Shown: positions 32,572 to 44,900, counted from the first letter of the stretch. The stretch is DNA of 45,501 bases from Tubiluchus corallicola (GCA_030141605.1 JAQGDQ010001040.1:22780-68280); one strand, 5' to 3'. Made by a program: numbers and translations. Notes: generated from the letters alone by a model not told the origin.

Positions 32572-35500
32572 TCACTCTTGCCTGGCTAGTATGTTATATC
32601 GTGCTTTCTGTAAATCTAATTTTAGCTGCTCATTCTCCTTTTCCAGATGCCGTTGCCGTGCCAACTGTTGCGATGCCTACGTGATAAAAAATAAAAAATG
32701 TATCAGCGTGAGACCATTTGAAAGATGTGAGCGATCATGTAAGCTACAACGCTTATGTATTTATACTAATCTACATGAATGGAGAAATGATTTGATTTAA
32801 AGGGCTGTTAAAGTTATGAAAAACTTTAACACTAAGAGAAGTTCAAATAGAAACACGAAGTGCTCAAGAATGGTGAAGAAAGAAAGAGGAGAGGCTATGG
32901 AGAGAGAGAGAGAGAGGGGGGGAGGGAGGGATAGACAGAGATTATTATTACTATTATTATTATTATTATTACTATTATTATTATTATTATTATTATTATT
33001 ATCATTAAATAAAAAATGATACTGTAAATGGAATTTCAAAACAGCTCAATTATTTGAAACCGGTGTATCTAAACATCAGTAAAGATGAACATATTTTCCA
33101 CATTTGATCAAATATTATTATTATTATTATTATTATCATTAAATAAAAAATGATACTGTAAATGGAATTTCAAAACAGCGCAATTATTTGAAACCAGTGT
33201 ATCTAAACATCAGTAAAGATGAACATATTTTCCACATTTGATCAAATCTTACCAAATTACCTTGCATCATAACATTAATGAAAAAGGTGCCTCTAGTTAC
33301 CTTGACAACAGCTTCTGCAGCAGTCGCTTCAGCATCGCGTACTTTTTTGTCCATCTTACGCATGCTGACGACATATTCAGAAATGAGTTGTTCAGACTAG
33401 CAAAAAAATGATACATCAATCTGAAGCATGTCTATTTTACATTGTAATTATTCATACCAAATAATCTGGCATTGGCAGTGAGGGCTATATTTTACAGTTA
33501 TTTATAGAATTAGTTACCAAAGTTCTCCACAGCTGAAGCACAGCAATAATTTGGTGTGTGTGTGCGTGCGTGTGTGTACAAAGAGGCTAGGATACGTCCA
33601 TTTTTCGGCAGTGTTTCTGTCAAGAAGTTTTCTTAAGATTGGCTAAGCACGTCAGGGAACTTGCACCAGCATCAAACACGTGAGTAATCTCATAAGCAAT
33701 AAGAGAAATAATTGCTGTACTAACTGCAAAAATGGCCTGAGTTTACATACACCAAACAAGCAAGACAGAAGACAAAACAAAAATCCAAGCTAAACTTAAG
33801 ACACCACAAACGGTTGCAACTTGTGATTGTAATGACTGTATGCAGCCGTAACTAATGAGTAGCACGCAAATGATGAAATAATTTAATCGGTAAAGCAACA
33901 ATGGTAAAATTTGCACATTCAACTTTTTGTCCACTAGTTTAATGTTTCTCAATCTTACGCACTGCGTGAATAATTAGTTCATAGCTTTGGCTGATGCGGT
34001 AAGGAACTTCTTGAGAGAACACTATTGCTGATTCGTGAATATATATATATAGTGTTCATTTATCTTAATGTAAAGCTTGTTATCTCCTTCAGGACCGTAA
34101 GCATTTGCTGCACTTTGCACGAGTTCATGAAAAACTGCTCTCACCAAGCAATGGTTACATTATATTTGATAATTTTTATAGGTTTCTACTCCTCACACAA
34201 TGGACTTTCATGTAATTTTCATTTCTACTCTATTTTGAAGGCAGACTTTCTTTTAAAGGATGAAACAACCTTAATTTCTCATTGGCTGATTGGTTGGCTT
34301 TCCTTAATTTCTCCTTGGCCGTTCGGTTGGCTTTTTCTGGAAATATGTACAGCAGACGGTTCTCCCAGACTATAGCAAGCAGGCGATCAATAAAATAGTG
34401 TGTAGGATCACACAAGTGTACATTAAACTAAGCTATAGGCTAGGCTATGTTGGAGTGCCTGTGTTTTTCTTAATTTATCCATTTAAATCACTTATAAATG
34501 TTTAAACAAATAGCATAATTGGATGCATTAGTTATGTCTGAGAAGTAGAAGAAAAATCATCAATCTTATAAGACTTATTTTGAATGGTGCAGTCCTGAAG
34601 GAGTTAATGCAAAAAAAACTAAAAATAAACACAAGAAATGCAAAGAGACTTTGACTAGTGATTCTGCTTACCTCCGAAGCTTTGTGTCGAATTTCGTGGA
34701 GAAGTTCCATTAAATCAGCATTTTTCTGTTGATGTTTTTTGCCATCTTCCTTCAGCCGCTGCACCTCCTGTTCGAATTTATTACCCAGAATCTGCAGTTC
34801 CTCCTTCCATCTGTCACAAAGTTAAACTGTTTTTAGTTACTACGTAATTCTTGCATTTGAGATGATTGTATATTGTTTATGATTCTTGCATTTGAGATGA
34901 TTGTATATTGTTTATGATTCTTGCATTTGAGATGATTGTATATTGTTTATGATTCTGGCATTTGAGATGATTGTATATTGTTTATGATTCTTGCATTTGA
35001 GATGATTGTATATCGTTTATGATTCTTGCATTTGAGACGATTGTATGTTGTTTATGATTCTTGCATTTGAGATGATTGTATATTGTTTATGATTCTTGCA
35101 TTTGAGATGATTGTATATTGTTTATGATTCTTGCATTTGAGATGATTGTATATTGTTTATGATTCTTGCATTTGAGACGATTGTATATTGTTTATGATTC
35201 TTGCATTTGAGACGATTGTATATTGTTTATGATTCTTGCATTTGAGATGATTGTATATTGTTTATGATTCTTGCATTTGAGATGATTGTATATTGTCTAT
35301 GATTCTTGCATTTGAGATGATTGTATGTTGTTTATGATTCTTGCATTTGAGATGATTGTATATTGTTTATGATTCTTGCATTTGAGATGATTGTATATTG
35401 TTTATGATTCTTGCATTTGAGATGATTGTATATTGTTTATGATTCTTGCATTTGAGATGATTGTATATTGTCTATGATTCTTGCATTTGAGACGATTGTA

Positions 35501-36376
35501 TATTGTTTATGATTCTTGCATTTGAGATGATTGTGTATTGTTTATGATTCTTGCATTTGAGATGATTGTATATTGTTTATGATTCTTGCATTTGAGATGA
35601 TTGTATATTATCTATGATTCTTTATTGTTTATGAGAGGCTTTCAAGTAAAGTTTTAGAAATGGGTACATACGGTCTGCGTACTGCAATAGAAAATAACCA
35701 ATAACAAGGTTCTTACATTGACTCTCACAAAACAATCATTAACAAACGATGAAATTTGGCACATTTTACATAATTTTATTTTGCTTTCTCACTTCTACAA
35801 TGGCTTTTAGAAAACAACAATAATTTGTACGAAATGTGGAAAAACTGCCTCATTTTTAACATGTAGTCATTGCATTTGCGCAAACGTAAATTCAGGCAAA
35901 CAAAAAACTAAGCACGAATAGTCGATATCATATTAAAAATAGCATTAATAATATACAGTTATTTGTTATTCATTTAGTTTAAAATCAGTATGGCCTTACA
36001 GGTACATGCGACTTCGCTTCTTTTAGTGTCATTATTGCATAGTCAAATTAATTTGTCAACTATTTTGCTTTTAATTAGTTAGTTTTGCCCATAGAATTCT
36101 GCTTTACTAATTTTGTTTTCACTTTATTTTGTGTAAATTTGCATAATTTTATTTATCATAATTGTTTGCTATTAATTTAATTATGATCTATTTTCCTATT
36201 CTATTCTTCATTTTGTTCTAACAATATTTACTCGCCATGCTGAAATTAGTAGACTCACTATTTAGGGATGGCAGACTAGATGACCTTTTGGTCTTTCGCC
36301 ATCCCGCCCTTCTTTAATCTTTGTAACTCATTGTTATATACTATCTATGATTACTATTTTGAAGGCAAAAAATAAA

Positions 36377-36434
<58 letters not shown>

Positions 36435-39400
36435 GTCGCATGCTGCAGTTTCAAGTTTTCAACAAGATGTGAGAACCGCATTGGTGATCATCTTTGATGA
36501 TTTTTGCAACATTTTTTCGCATTAACAAAGATTTATTTCAATAATTTTTATTTTTATGGTGTCGGCGTTCCCTAAGACCCTCTTAAAGTACAACACACTT
36601 TTTTAACTCCAAGTTACTTCAAAACTGTTTTAGTCCCACGGTTTTTAACCAGTCCTATACAGTGGCTGCTCACTGCTTAAATTAGTGGGAGTGCGACTTC
36701 AGAAAATTTTTAGCCGTTGTTTTAATACTGTGTAAAACGAAACGAACATATGTAATATTATTGGTGTAAATCATAATTGTAATTTTAAACGTACAAATAT
36801 ATGAAAATCTATGCATAAACTTGATGAAATCCTAAATGAAATTTTTTTTGCCTATGAATAGCCTAAATTGACGCAGTTCAAGAATATGCCGGTATACGAT
36901 TTTTAAGCACGTGACAACTGACAACACACACCGCATGAGTGACAGTCCTCTTTCTACCCAAAGTGCAGCATCTTATCTCAGACATGTGCACATGGCCGCA
37001 TGCACATAACAGCCAAACACCACGTTGCTTGAGCTGTGAGCGCACTGTGCTGGGCTGTGAATCAAACAGTATTACCCTCATGTGCTCTGGTTTCGTATAA
37101 GTATAAAGAAAGTATTAAAGAAAAAGACCCATTATATTGAATATTTTCGATAATACCGAGTGAAAATAGGGGGTGCTGCAGTTCCACAAAGCTTATGCAC
37201 GAGTTGCCAATGGTCCTATGAAGACAATGTCGTAATCTTCCTGAACATTTGGCTATACTGCATCATTTGCTTCTGATAATATATACAATTCTTATCTCAG
37301 GCAAACTATTGGTAGCTCTCACTCAAATTTTACCTGGCTGATACACGTTGCTGAGTTGACAAAAGATTCTTCAATTGTGAAAGAGCTGCCTGGTGTGACT
37401 CCTCTATGCCTTGTACCTTAGCTTCCCATTCCTGCTCTTTTAACTTGCACTGTTTTTCTGCCAGTGATATCTAAAACAACAATAGACAATTTGAATTTAA
37501 TGACAGTTTAAACTTTAAACTTAAAGGCCTATACAGGGATGAGAATGCTAAATTGCAAAAAACTCTGAAACAGGCCAGGGGTTTTGGGGCCACCTATGCC
37601 CCCAATGGAGTTTAAGGGGAGCCAACAACAAATTGCAATTTTGTGACTAAAGAGGACTAAGCGGACTCCTCTAAGTGGACTTAAAATATCAGTTACCTTG
37701 TTTCATGCTTAATTTAAAATTAAGTACTGGCTGCTCCTATGCAAACATATACAAAAACTGTCTGCAATTGACTCAAATAACTCCACACAATTGATTCTAT
37801 ATTTTTATACATAGAGATATACACATGGTTACACTGATGTACGTGATGTAAACAAAGTGACAGCCTGCCAACTAGCGGTCAGCTTGTGAAATAATGTACT
37901 GGGTCCGTAAAAATTTTCTCAGCGATTTACAAAAATGGCACTACTGGTCTTCCAAAAACTCGAAATTCCGCGAAAATTCTCACCCCTGGGCCTATATAAC
38001 TCCATAATACATTGAAGTCTGTGTAACGCATTATTTTGATTACACAAAGAATTCATAGTTAACGTTGAACAAAAGAGACTTATAAATTAAATAACTTACC
38101 TTTTTCTGGCGAATTTTGAACGCCTGCATTGCCGTAAAGATCGGTATGTTTCATGTCTTTGGCGCGAGTGAGCGAGAATGACGTACGAGGTACAGAAAGC
38201 GTCTTTGGTTACCGATCTTTGGTGACCTCGTAACTGTACTCATTATATCATTCGTTTCGCGCAACGAAAAATGGCGGTTCTTCAAATTTAATACCGCTAA
38301 CAGCGAAGCGGTAAAAAACCAAAAGAAACAAGTTTTACAGTAAAAGTTTCTAACAAAATAAATTGAATATTTGTAATGAGAGTAGGATTTTAAATTGTAA
38401 AAACTTATTTTATAGTGAGACTTTACTTTGAATTTAAACAGATCATAGTAGTCCTTGAAAACTACAATCTACGGCATATTTTTTCGTTCATAGTATGAAA
38501 CAGAGTAGTTTTAATCACATATGTAATTGAACTTGTAGGTACAGAACCATCCCTTGCTAATATCCTAACTATGTGTAGCAGATTGGAAAGTTCATTAGAA
38601 TATTTTTTGACAACTGACAAGATAACTATTGTCTAGTTATCAAGTTTGAGCCCACTACCAAGACCCATTAGTTTCTTCAGAGGCAAAAGACTTTGGTTGC
38701 TGGGTACCTTTTGTTTCTTTTTGTTTTTGACTTATTACAGCAATTCTCAGGTAAGAACTCTGTCACTTTTAATTATTTTTCACTTACAGTAAAAAAATGT
38801 ACAACAGACGAAAACAGTTGACAAAAGCAAAAATATCGTTTTTATATTGCTACACTATCATTTAAGTAGTGCTATCACTATATTGCTATCACAATCATCA
38901 CCGACATCTATCTGCTGTCAGCTTTACGACACATTGATTATTGTATTTTCTGTCTGAAATTATTTGCCACAAACAAGTTGCCTGGCATTCAGAGCAAAAA
39001 ACTAATAGTTCATTGTTCAGTGGGTTAGAATTATTATCTTAGTTCTGTGACATATTTTTTAAGGATTTTTTTAAACGAAATTGCATCTGAATACTGTAAC
39101 CAATTCAGCAACCTCTGGAGGCTAATAGAACAGTCGAGTGTCTTGATCATTGTACCACGTTAGCAAACCGCAAATGCTCAAACAATCAAATTGTAGCAGT
39201 GTCTTCTTACACCCCGACTGCTTGATGTATGACGCAACACTTTGCTACAAAATTTGCAACAATTTCTGACCGATTCGAAATCCTTTTTATAGCATACCCC
39301 AGACTTCATCTTGCGTATAGAAACCTGTTTCTCCTTGACTGCTTCTTGAAGTGCTTTACGCAAACGTTCGTTCTCAGACACTAGGTTTAATCTCTCATTG

Positions 39401-40825
39401 TTTGCTTGATCACATTGTTCTGATAACATATCTATTCTCTCCTGTAACCTCCTGTAAATAAAATCGACTATTAATTTGGAGTAAAAACATCGTTATTGCG
39501 GAATTGTGAGAATCCAGTAAACCTCTTCATACCACCGACTTTGGGACTGCAAAAAAAGTTGGTGTTAAGCATGTTTGACATTATATGGTTGGCATCCTTC
39601 TGTCTCGGAAGACAATGGAGTGTGCCCCAAGAGAGTCAGTTATTGATCACATTGATGGAGCTGCAGCGTCGGCTGTGGCTGAGCAATGCGATCCTTGAAC
39701 GTCTCCAGGGTGCATGTCTGGGTAAGGTGTATGGAGATCCTGAGTTGCCCAGAAAACAGGAACCCCCTCTCTTCCTCCCTGGTGCAGCCCCAGAGGAAAG
39801 CGGAGCGATGCGTTTGGCACCAGGTTGGCTGCAGGAGCTGCCAGAGTCAGTGAGCATGCTGCACTGGTCCGCCTTCGGGGCTCCACTCCTGATTTGGAAG
39901 GTTTACTCCTCTACACATGGCAGTTGGGTAACTTGACCTCCTCCGCCCTCGAGATACAGTGTGGGCATCCCCCGCAAGCCTACAGCACCTGGTATTCCTA
40001 GGTGGTCACCCATTCAAGTACTAACCGGGCTCTACGTTGCTTAACTTCGGTGATCAGACGAGAACCGGTGTTTTCAACGTGATTTGGCCCTAGTCTGACA
40101 TTATATAACGAGATGCTTTAACACATGTATGTCTATGCAAATACAGTCATTTGCCAAAATATGTGGGTATCAAACGAGGTAGGCAGTATATATGGGGAGG
40201 CGCGCGGGGGAGGGGGGAGGCGGTGTTATAATGAGGTTTGACTGCATATGGATGCAAATTCATGGCACCTTATAAGCATGTAGAAAATAAGCTTATAAAC
40301 GGGATTAGAAATTTGTTTTATAATGCATTTTTGATTATATCTGCTATTCTTGAAAAGTGCACAGGTTATGTGAAAGTAAGGTCATTGGAAATGTCACATG
40401 TTAAACGAAGTCTTACAGTGTCTCTTTCCCAATGCAAATACAGATAACGGTTCAGTCACCCGTCACAAACTTACTCCCAAGCTGTGCTTCTTAAATAATG
40501 TCATAATAAATTGTGCATAGAAAAAGTGACAATATCTGGCAAAAAATATTACTGTCTTCACCAGATGGTTTAGTCTAGTGGTAATGCGTCTGCTTTCCGT
40601 CTGGGAGGTTGTGAGTTCAAACCAGCGGCCGGGTAATACCAAAGACTTTAAAAATGGTACCTGCTGTTGCCCTGACTGGCACGTGGTATTTAGGGTAAAA
40701 GTGGGGTAATAATAGTCTCTGTTTTGTAGCTGTAGGTTGTTATTTACAGTCGGCGATAATAGCTCTTTGAGCTAATGTTAATTGTTGACCTAAAAGCTGA
40801 CTTTAAATAAAGATTATTATTATTA

Positions 40826-40886
<61 letters not shown>

Positions 40887-41808
40887 CATTATTATTATTA
40901 TTATTATGTCTGGGGGGGGCGTCTCTACAACTTCAAACTACTTAATTGTTTCGATTTATTATTTTTTAACTTCACAATAAACTAATTACGATTTATTAAT
41001 TAAATTGCTCACTCAGCATAATGAAACTGTTCTGCTCAAAGCAAGTACATAACACAAATGCTGTGGGCTGTTATAAATGACTGTTACACTCACATAATCA
41101 CAGGACAATTAGTTTTGAGCAAATAGAAGATAAGAACGTTAAATTTCCAAATGTAATTAGCCTAACTACCGGTAGTAAAAAAACAGAAGTAGCCACAAAC
41201 TACAGATAGGTGTAGTGTCTTAAATTAATATTCGAATTGCTTCTTGAGATTCCACATGTAAATTCCATGTTGAGATTCCACATAAGTCAGAATTTTGTAA
41301 TAAAATTCCAGGACTTTATTAAATGTATTGAATAAACTTCAGATTTCCAAATATACAGCATTTGCTTTTTATCATGTTTAGCAACCATTGAATCCCAATG
41401 TATCCCGTGGGATACAGGCTATATTTAGCACACGGGCACAGGTAAGAAAAAATAATTATTATGTGTAAACAAGATGGACATATTGAACAAAAGTACCAAG
41501 CCAAAATATTTTTTCTTATTAAAAAAATAATTTGGGACTGAAAGGGTTAAATGACATATGATTTAACGAGGAACATTTGTATATAAACTGAAACAAATGC
41601 AATTCGCAGCATCTGATCTAAGTTACCAACTCAACATACTTGATAACCGAGGAGTTGTGTGATTTTTCTTGCTGATACGATGTGTCCAGACGTCTATAGT
41701 TGATCTGTAGACTGTCAAGTTTATTCAAAGCTTCTTCCTTTGCTTTTTCTGATTTGGAGATTTTGCTGTACAATTCCTCAACGTTGGCACCAGTCATGTG
41801 TGAACTAC
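32572..41808 (-). CDS. SCLT1: SCLT1-like distal-appendage coiled-coil protein, C-terminal exons
   Basis: SCLT1 (sodium channel and clathrin linker 1) is a coiled-coil protein of the centriole distal appendages needed to dock the mother centriole for cilium formation. Minus-strand exons in order: 41808-41640, 39451-39298, an optional 24-nt exon 38123-38100, 37470-37334, 34810-34672, 33396-33301 and 32664-32572 with the TGA. Phases agree throughout and give 261 residues (269 with the small exon), nearly all predicted coiled coil. The segment LLSTQQRVSARWKEE matches the human-type LLATQQKAANRWKEE, and the alignment upstream as far as SENERLRK needs no gap if the small exon is skipped. The N-terminal part of the gene lies beyond the right edge. 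Introns are loaded with transposons, including a LINE in the same orientation. The family is assigned from a recalled sequence; another centrosomal coiled coil is the alternative. Confidence 0.78.
32878..33005. repeat. GA-rich tract followed by ATT microsatellite
   Basis: Purine-rich agagag/gggagg sequence (32878-32940) passes directly into about 20 TTA/CTA triplets (32941-33005), in the last SCLT1 intron. The opposite-strand frames encode Asn or Leu runs. Confidence 0.9.
33001..33247. repeat. Tandem duplication of a 113-bp segment
   Basis: The segment 33001-33113, starting atcattaaataaaaaatgat and ending gatcaaat, recurs at 33135-33247 with only a few differences. The copies are separated by a short ATT run, so the repeat unit is 134 bp including the triplet tail. 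The duplication probably arose by slippage or unequal exchange between ATT runs. Confidence 0.9.
34847..35625. repeat. 35-bp minisatellite, about 22 copies, SCLT1 intron
   Basis: About 22 nearly identical copies of a 35-bp unit (gattcttgcatttgagatga then ttgtatattgtttat). Differences are mostly single transitions, such as gacga for gatga. The homogeneity is higher than in the other two minisatellites, so the array is young. It begins about 36 bp from the 34810 exon, on the acceptor side in transcript terms. Confidence 0.95.
36240..36434 (+). mobile_element. 3' end of a retroelement with hairpin and ATT tail
   Basis: GGGATGGC and GCCATCCC (about 36266-36306) form a perfect stem around gatgaccttttggtctttc; then come a T-rich stretch, aaaataaaatt and a 19-triplet ATT tail (36378-36434). 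A 3' hairpin plus microsatellite tail is typical of CR1/L2/RTE-type LINEs and the SINEs that use them. The partner copy is at 13175-13310. Confidence 0.5.
37534..37988. mobile_element. Non-autonomous hAT-like element with perfect 8-bp duplication
   Basis: The left end is CAGGGATGAGAAT, the right end complemented CAGGGGTGAGAAT (12 of 13 match). The flanking 8 bp are identical on both sides: GGCCTATA at 37526-37533 and 37989-37996. CAGGG termini with an 8-bp duplication are the signature of the hAT superfamily. The 455-bp body carries no transposase. It lies in the SCLT1 intron between the 37470 exon and the 38100 exon. Confidence 0.85.
38100..38129 (-). CDS. Optional 24-nt SCLT1 exon or internal start
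   Basis: On the minus strand ATG-CAG-GCG leads into AFKIRQKK and a perfect donor (AAG|gtaagt). If AG of ATGCAG is used as an acceptor, the exon is 24 nt, phase 0 at both ends, and inserts eight residues. If instead the ATG is a start, it makes a first exon of 10 residues reading into the next SCLT1 exon; an in-frame TGA stands 24 bases upstream of that ATG. The acceptor lacks a pyrimidine tract. The next 160 bp upstream are CG-richer than the surroundings, compatible with a promoter. Confidence 0.4.
39587..40095 (-). mobile_element. 5S rRNA-headed SINE (SINE3-like) with LINE-derived tail
   Basis: The element is 509 bp and bounded by the 11-bp direct repeat TGACATTATAT (39576-39586 and 40096-40106). 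On the minus strand it begins exactly with nucleotide 1 of a 5S rRNA (40095-39976), continues into a GC-rich body unlike its surroundings, and ends ccgagacagaaggatgccaa next to the duplication. A body frame contains SRIALLSHSRRCSS, which resembles the C-terminal end of many LINE proteins, so the tail probably comes from the 3' end of a partner LINE. Combined 5S head, LINE tail and target-site duplication define a SINE3-type retroposon. It lies in an SCLT1 intron in the same orientation as the gene. Confidence 0.85.
39976..40095 (-). rRNA. 5S rRNA-like head of the SINE, diverged
   Basis: 120 nt on the minus strand with conserved 5S segments: cacgttgaaaacaccggttc, tctgatcaccgaagttaagc (start of the internal control region) and gggtgaccacctaggaatac. 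The first 15 nt differ from canonical 5S at several places and no longer pair well with the 3' end, so it is unlikely to be a working rRNA gene. Because it starts precisely at a retroposition duplication, I read it as the promoter head of a SINE. Confidence 0.8.
40107..40245. other. Possible remnant of a pogo-like element
   Basis: The phrase ataatgaggtttgactgca near 40219-40237 reads, complemented, tgcagtcaaacctcattat, a common terminal-repeat form of pogo/Tigger elements. A G-rich run (gcgcgcgggggaggggggag) precedes it. A weak partner, tacagtcatttgcc, stands at 40142-40155. The evidence is thin. Confidence 0.25.
40565..40906 (+). mobile_element. tRNA-derived SINE with ATT tail, plus-strand copy
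   Basis: The head resembles a tRNA gene: an A-box-like TAGTCTAGTGG (40571-40581) and a B-box-like GAGTTCAAACC (40613-40623) at normal spacing, the two parts of an RNA polymerase III promoter. A tRNA-unrelated body follows (cacgtggtatttagggtaaa), then aaataaag and about 30 ATT triplets. It is the better-preserved of two copies; the other is at 13300-13815 on the minus strand. No clear target-site duplication is visible because the tail blurs the right end. Confidence 0.85.
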
Positions 41809-41906
41809 CTGCAACATTTGTGTAAGCTGTAGCAGAGAACTGACATACATTAAATTTGTAACTGGAAATTCGTATGTATGTTATCGTATATATGAATTCT
41901 GCTGGT

Positions 41907-41931
41907 ATATATATATATATATATATATAAG
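41907..41931. repeat. TA dinucleotide microsatellite
   Basis: About twelve TA units in the SCLT1 intron just right of the 41808 exon. No other feature is seen between this exon and the LINE. Confidence 0.9.
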
Positions 41932-41999
41932 ATTCGAGGCTACACTCGGACAACGGCACCATTTGCGGCGATCTATACATCAAACGAAAGGTCTAGATC

Positions 42000-44900
42000 T
42001 TTTATTACTAATTTATTTATTTATTTATTAAATATATCCACAACGATCATTACAGCATTGTACAGTAGTACAAGTACAGTACAACGTCGAAGCCGATACG
42101 GCTAAATCAGTGCGAGTCAGATGTCCATGAAACCATCTCTTATCCACGACTTGAACCTTCTTGCATATCCAAGCATCCTTCTTTCTTCATCGAGTTTTTC
42201 GGCACAGTTGTTGACTAGGGATCTCCATGCAGGACGGTCGTGAACTGCGAAAGGCAGCTTGTCCAACATTCCACCTTTCCTCAGAAAGAACTTCACCTTG
42301 TCCTTGAAGCGAAGGAGAGGACGACCAACACTGCGAGAGCCACTGGTTAGTTCTCCATGAAGAAGAGCCTTTGTCGGTCTCTTATCGTTCATTCTGACCA
42401 CATGCCCAAACCACCGAAGTTGAGCCTTAGTAAGCGTAACCTCGATATCTTCCATCTTGGCACGAGCCAGCACGTCTTCGTTTGGCACATAGTCGTCCCA
42501 GCGAATACGAAGGATGTGACGCAGATGTCTCTGCTGAACCGCACGAAGAGACCTGACCTGATCTTGATAGAGCGTCCACGTTTCCTGACCATAGGTAAGC
42601 TGCGGAATGATGCATTGCTTGTACACCTGCAGTTTAGTGGCGATGGTAAGGTCATGGTTATCGAAGACACGTTTCCTCATACGGCCGAAAGAGCTGGCTG
42701 CAGCATTAATTCTTGCATGAAGCTCAGTATCCAATCGAGTACATGAGCAGATGTAACTTCCGAGATATTTGAACCGTTGCACACTTCCAAGCTGTTCTCC
42801 GTCAATGGTAAAATTGACACTGTCGCTAGAGCCGACACTCATTGTCTCAGTCTTCCTTTTGTTAATGCGCAGTCCCATTCTCTTTGCAGTTTCATTGTAA
42901 ATGTCGATGAGATCCTGAAGGTCTTCCGGGTTGTCAGAGAAGATAGCTATGTCATCGGCATATTGCGCTTCACGCAGGAACATCATTCGTGTCTTCGTCC
43001 TTGCTTTGAGTCGACGTAGGTCAAAAATGTCTCCATCATATCTGAATCGAACATGAATGCTCTTCGTCGAGCCAAGTCTGCCGAAGGCTACCTGCAAAAG
43101 GACTGCAGCGAAAAGTTCGAAAAGAGATGGAGCTAACTTGCAGCCTTGTTTCACACCGCTGTTGTATTCTACAGGATCACTAAGCTGGCCATTGACAGAG
43201 AGACGCGCTAGCATATCAGTGTGCAGAGCTTTTACCATACTTGTAAATCGATCCGGGCATCCACACTTTGAAAGCACCTTGTACAGCAATTCGCGATTGA
43301 CACTGTCAAAAGCCTTTGTAAAGTCGATAAAGGCAATATGCATTGATGTTCTATGCTCTCTCGTTTTCTCCATCAGCTGACAAATCGTAAAAATACCATC
43401 AATGGTACTGCGATCCCGTCGATACCCTGACTGGGACTCTGGGTAGATACGCTCCAAAATCTTGTCCAGCCGAACGAGAAGAATGTCTGCAAAAAGCTTT
43501 CCGACAACACTGAGTAAGGAAATGCCACGATAGTTACCGCAATCACTGCGATCACCCTTTTTGAACAAAATGGTGATGTTAGCATTGACAAAGTCATGAG
43601 GCATATCACCAGTCCTCCAAATAACGTTGAAGAGCTCCAAAAGATGATTCTGGAGAGAAGCACCGCCATGGATGATAACCTCTGGTGGGACACCATCAGG
43701 TCCAGGGCTTTTCCGTCGCTTGATACGGCGAATAGAGTACTTGAGTTCCTCGAGGGTGACTAGTCCATCCATCTCGTCGATGACTGGTAACTGAGGTATG
43801 TCCTCCAAGATAGTAAAGTCAGCATCGGTAGTTTGATTCAGTAAAGTGCTGAAGTGCTCCATCCAACGATTCTGGATATCATTGGATGAGTTGAGAGTGT
43901 CACCAGCAATAGATTTGATAGGATGGTTACAACGCGATGTCGGACCATAAACGGCATTGAGAGAAGCGTAGAATTCCCGGAAATTCTTCATTTGGGCGTG
44001 TCTTTCAACTTCATTGGCTCGGTCCTGGAACCACTGATTCTTCATAAGTCGGATATGATTTCTGAGCTCACGCCTGTTTTTCTTGTCCTTGACTAGTGCA
44101 CCGATTTCAAGCTCGTTGAACCAGTCTCGGTTGCGATTTCCTTGTTTACCGAACACAGCTTCTGCACTGTTGAGTAAGATTTCCTTGGTTTCATCCCAAG
44201 ATGGTCTACAATCACTCAAAACATTGGCAAGATAAACTTGCAGTTTGGATTCTTTGCCTTCGTCAACTTCGACATTGAACCTCTTTGGTGGACGCTGAGG
44301 GCGAGCAGGTTTCTGTAGCATGAATGAACATTTGCACACCACCAATCTGTGATCCGTGAAACAGTCTGCAGTTAGACTTGCTTTGGTCACACGGATGTTG
44401 TTGTCACTCATGGCTTTCTTACAAGCCAAGATGTGATCAAGTTGATGCCAGTGCTTGGACCGTGCATGCTGCCATGTAGTCTTCATCCTATCGTGAAGCC
44501 TGAAGAAGCTTCCAGTCACAGAGAACTCCATCCTGGCACAAAATTCTAGCAGTAGAAGTCCGTTTGAGTTCATATTCCCTGTTCCATGTTTGCCAAGCAC
44601 ACCTGGCCAAGTCATAGAATCTCTTCCTACTCTTGCATTCATGTCCCCTAGGATAATCACCTTGCCATCATTTGCAGCTTGCCTAGCATGAGCAGTGAGA
44701 TTATCGTAGAACGATTCTTTTTCATGATTAGAGCACTGCAAAGTGGGGCCATACACGCTAAAGAGAGTAAGAAAGGATCTGTCCTGTAGCCGAAGTTTCA
44801 ACATCATGAGACGATCATTGATAGCTAAGGGCTGTGACTCCAATTGTAACTTGTTAGACACTGCGAAGCCAACTCCTGCAACCTGGTGTACACCTCCGCT

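Noticed and set aside
36650-37180. Possible hAT-like element starting cagtggctgctcactgc
   Set aside because: The left end looks right, but no matching right end or duplication could be found; the gggggtgctgcag near 37168 is not a convincing complement.
39496-39936. 146-codon plus-strand frame and its complements
   Set aside because: It is antisense to the body of the 5S-headed SINE; the better reading is the LINE-like remnant on the minus strand.
39976-40095. Functional 5S rRNA gene
   Set aside because: The first 15 bases are diverged and no longer pair with the 3' end, and the sequence begins exactly at a retroposition duplication, so it is a SINE head.
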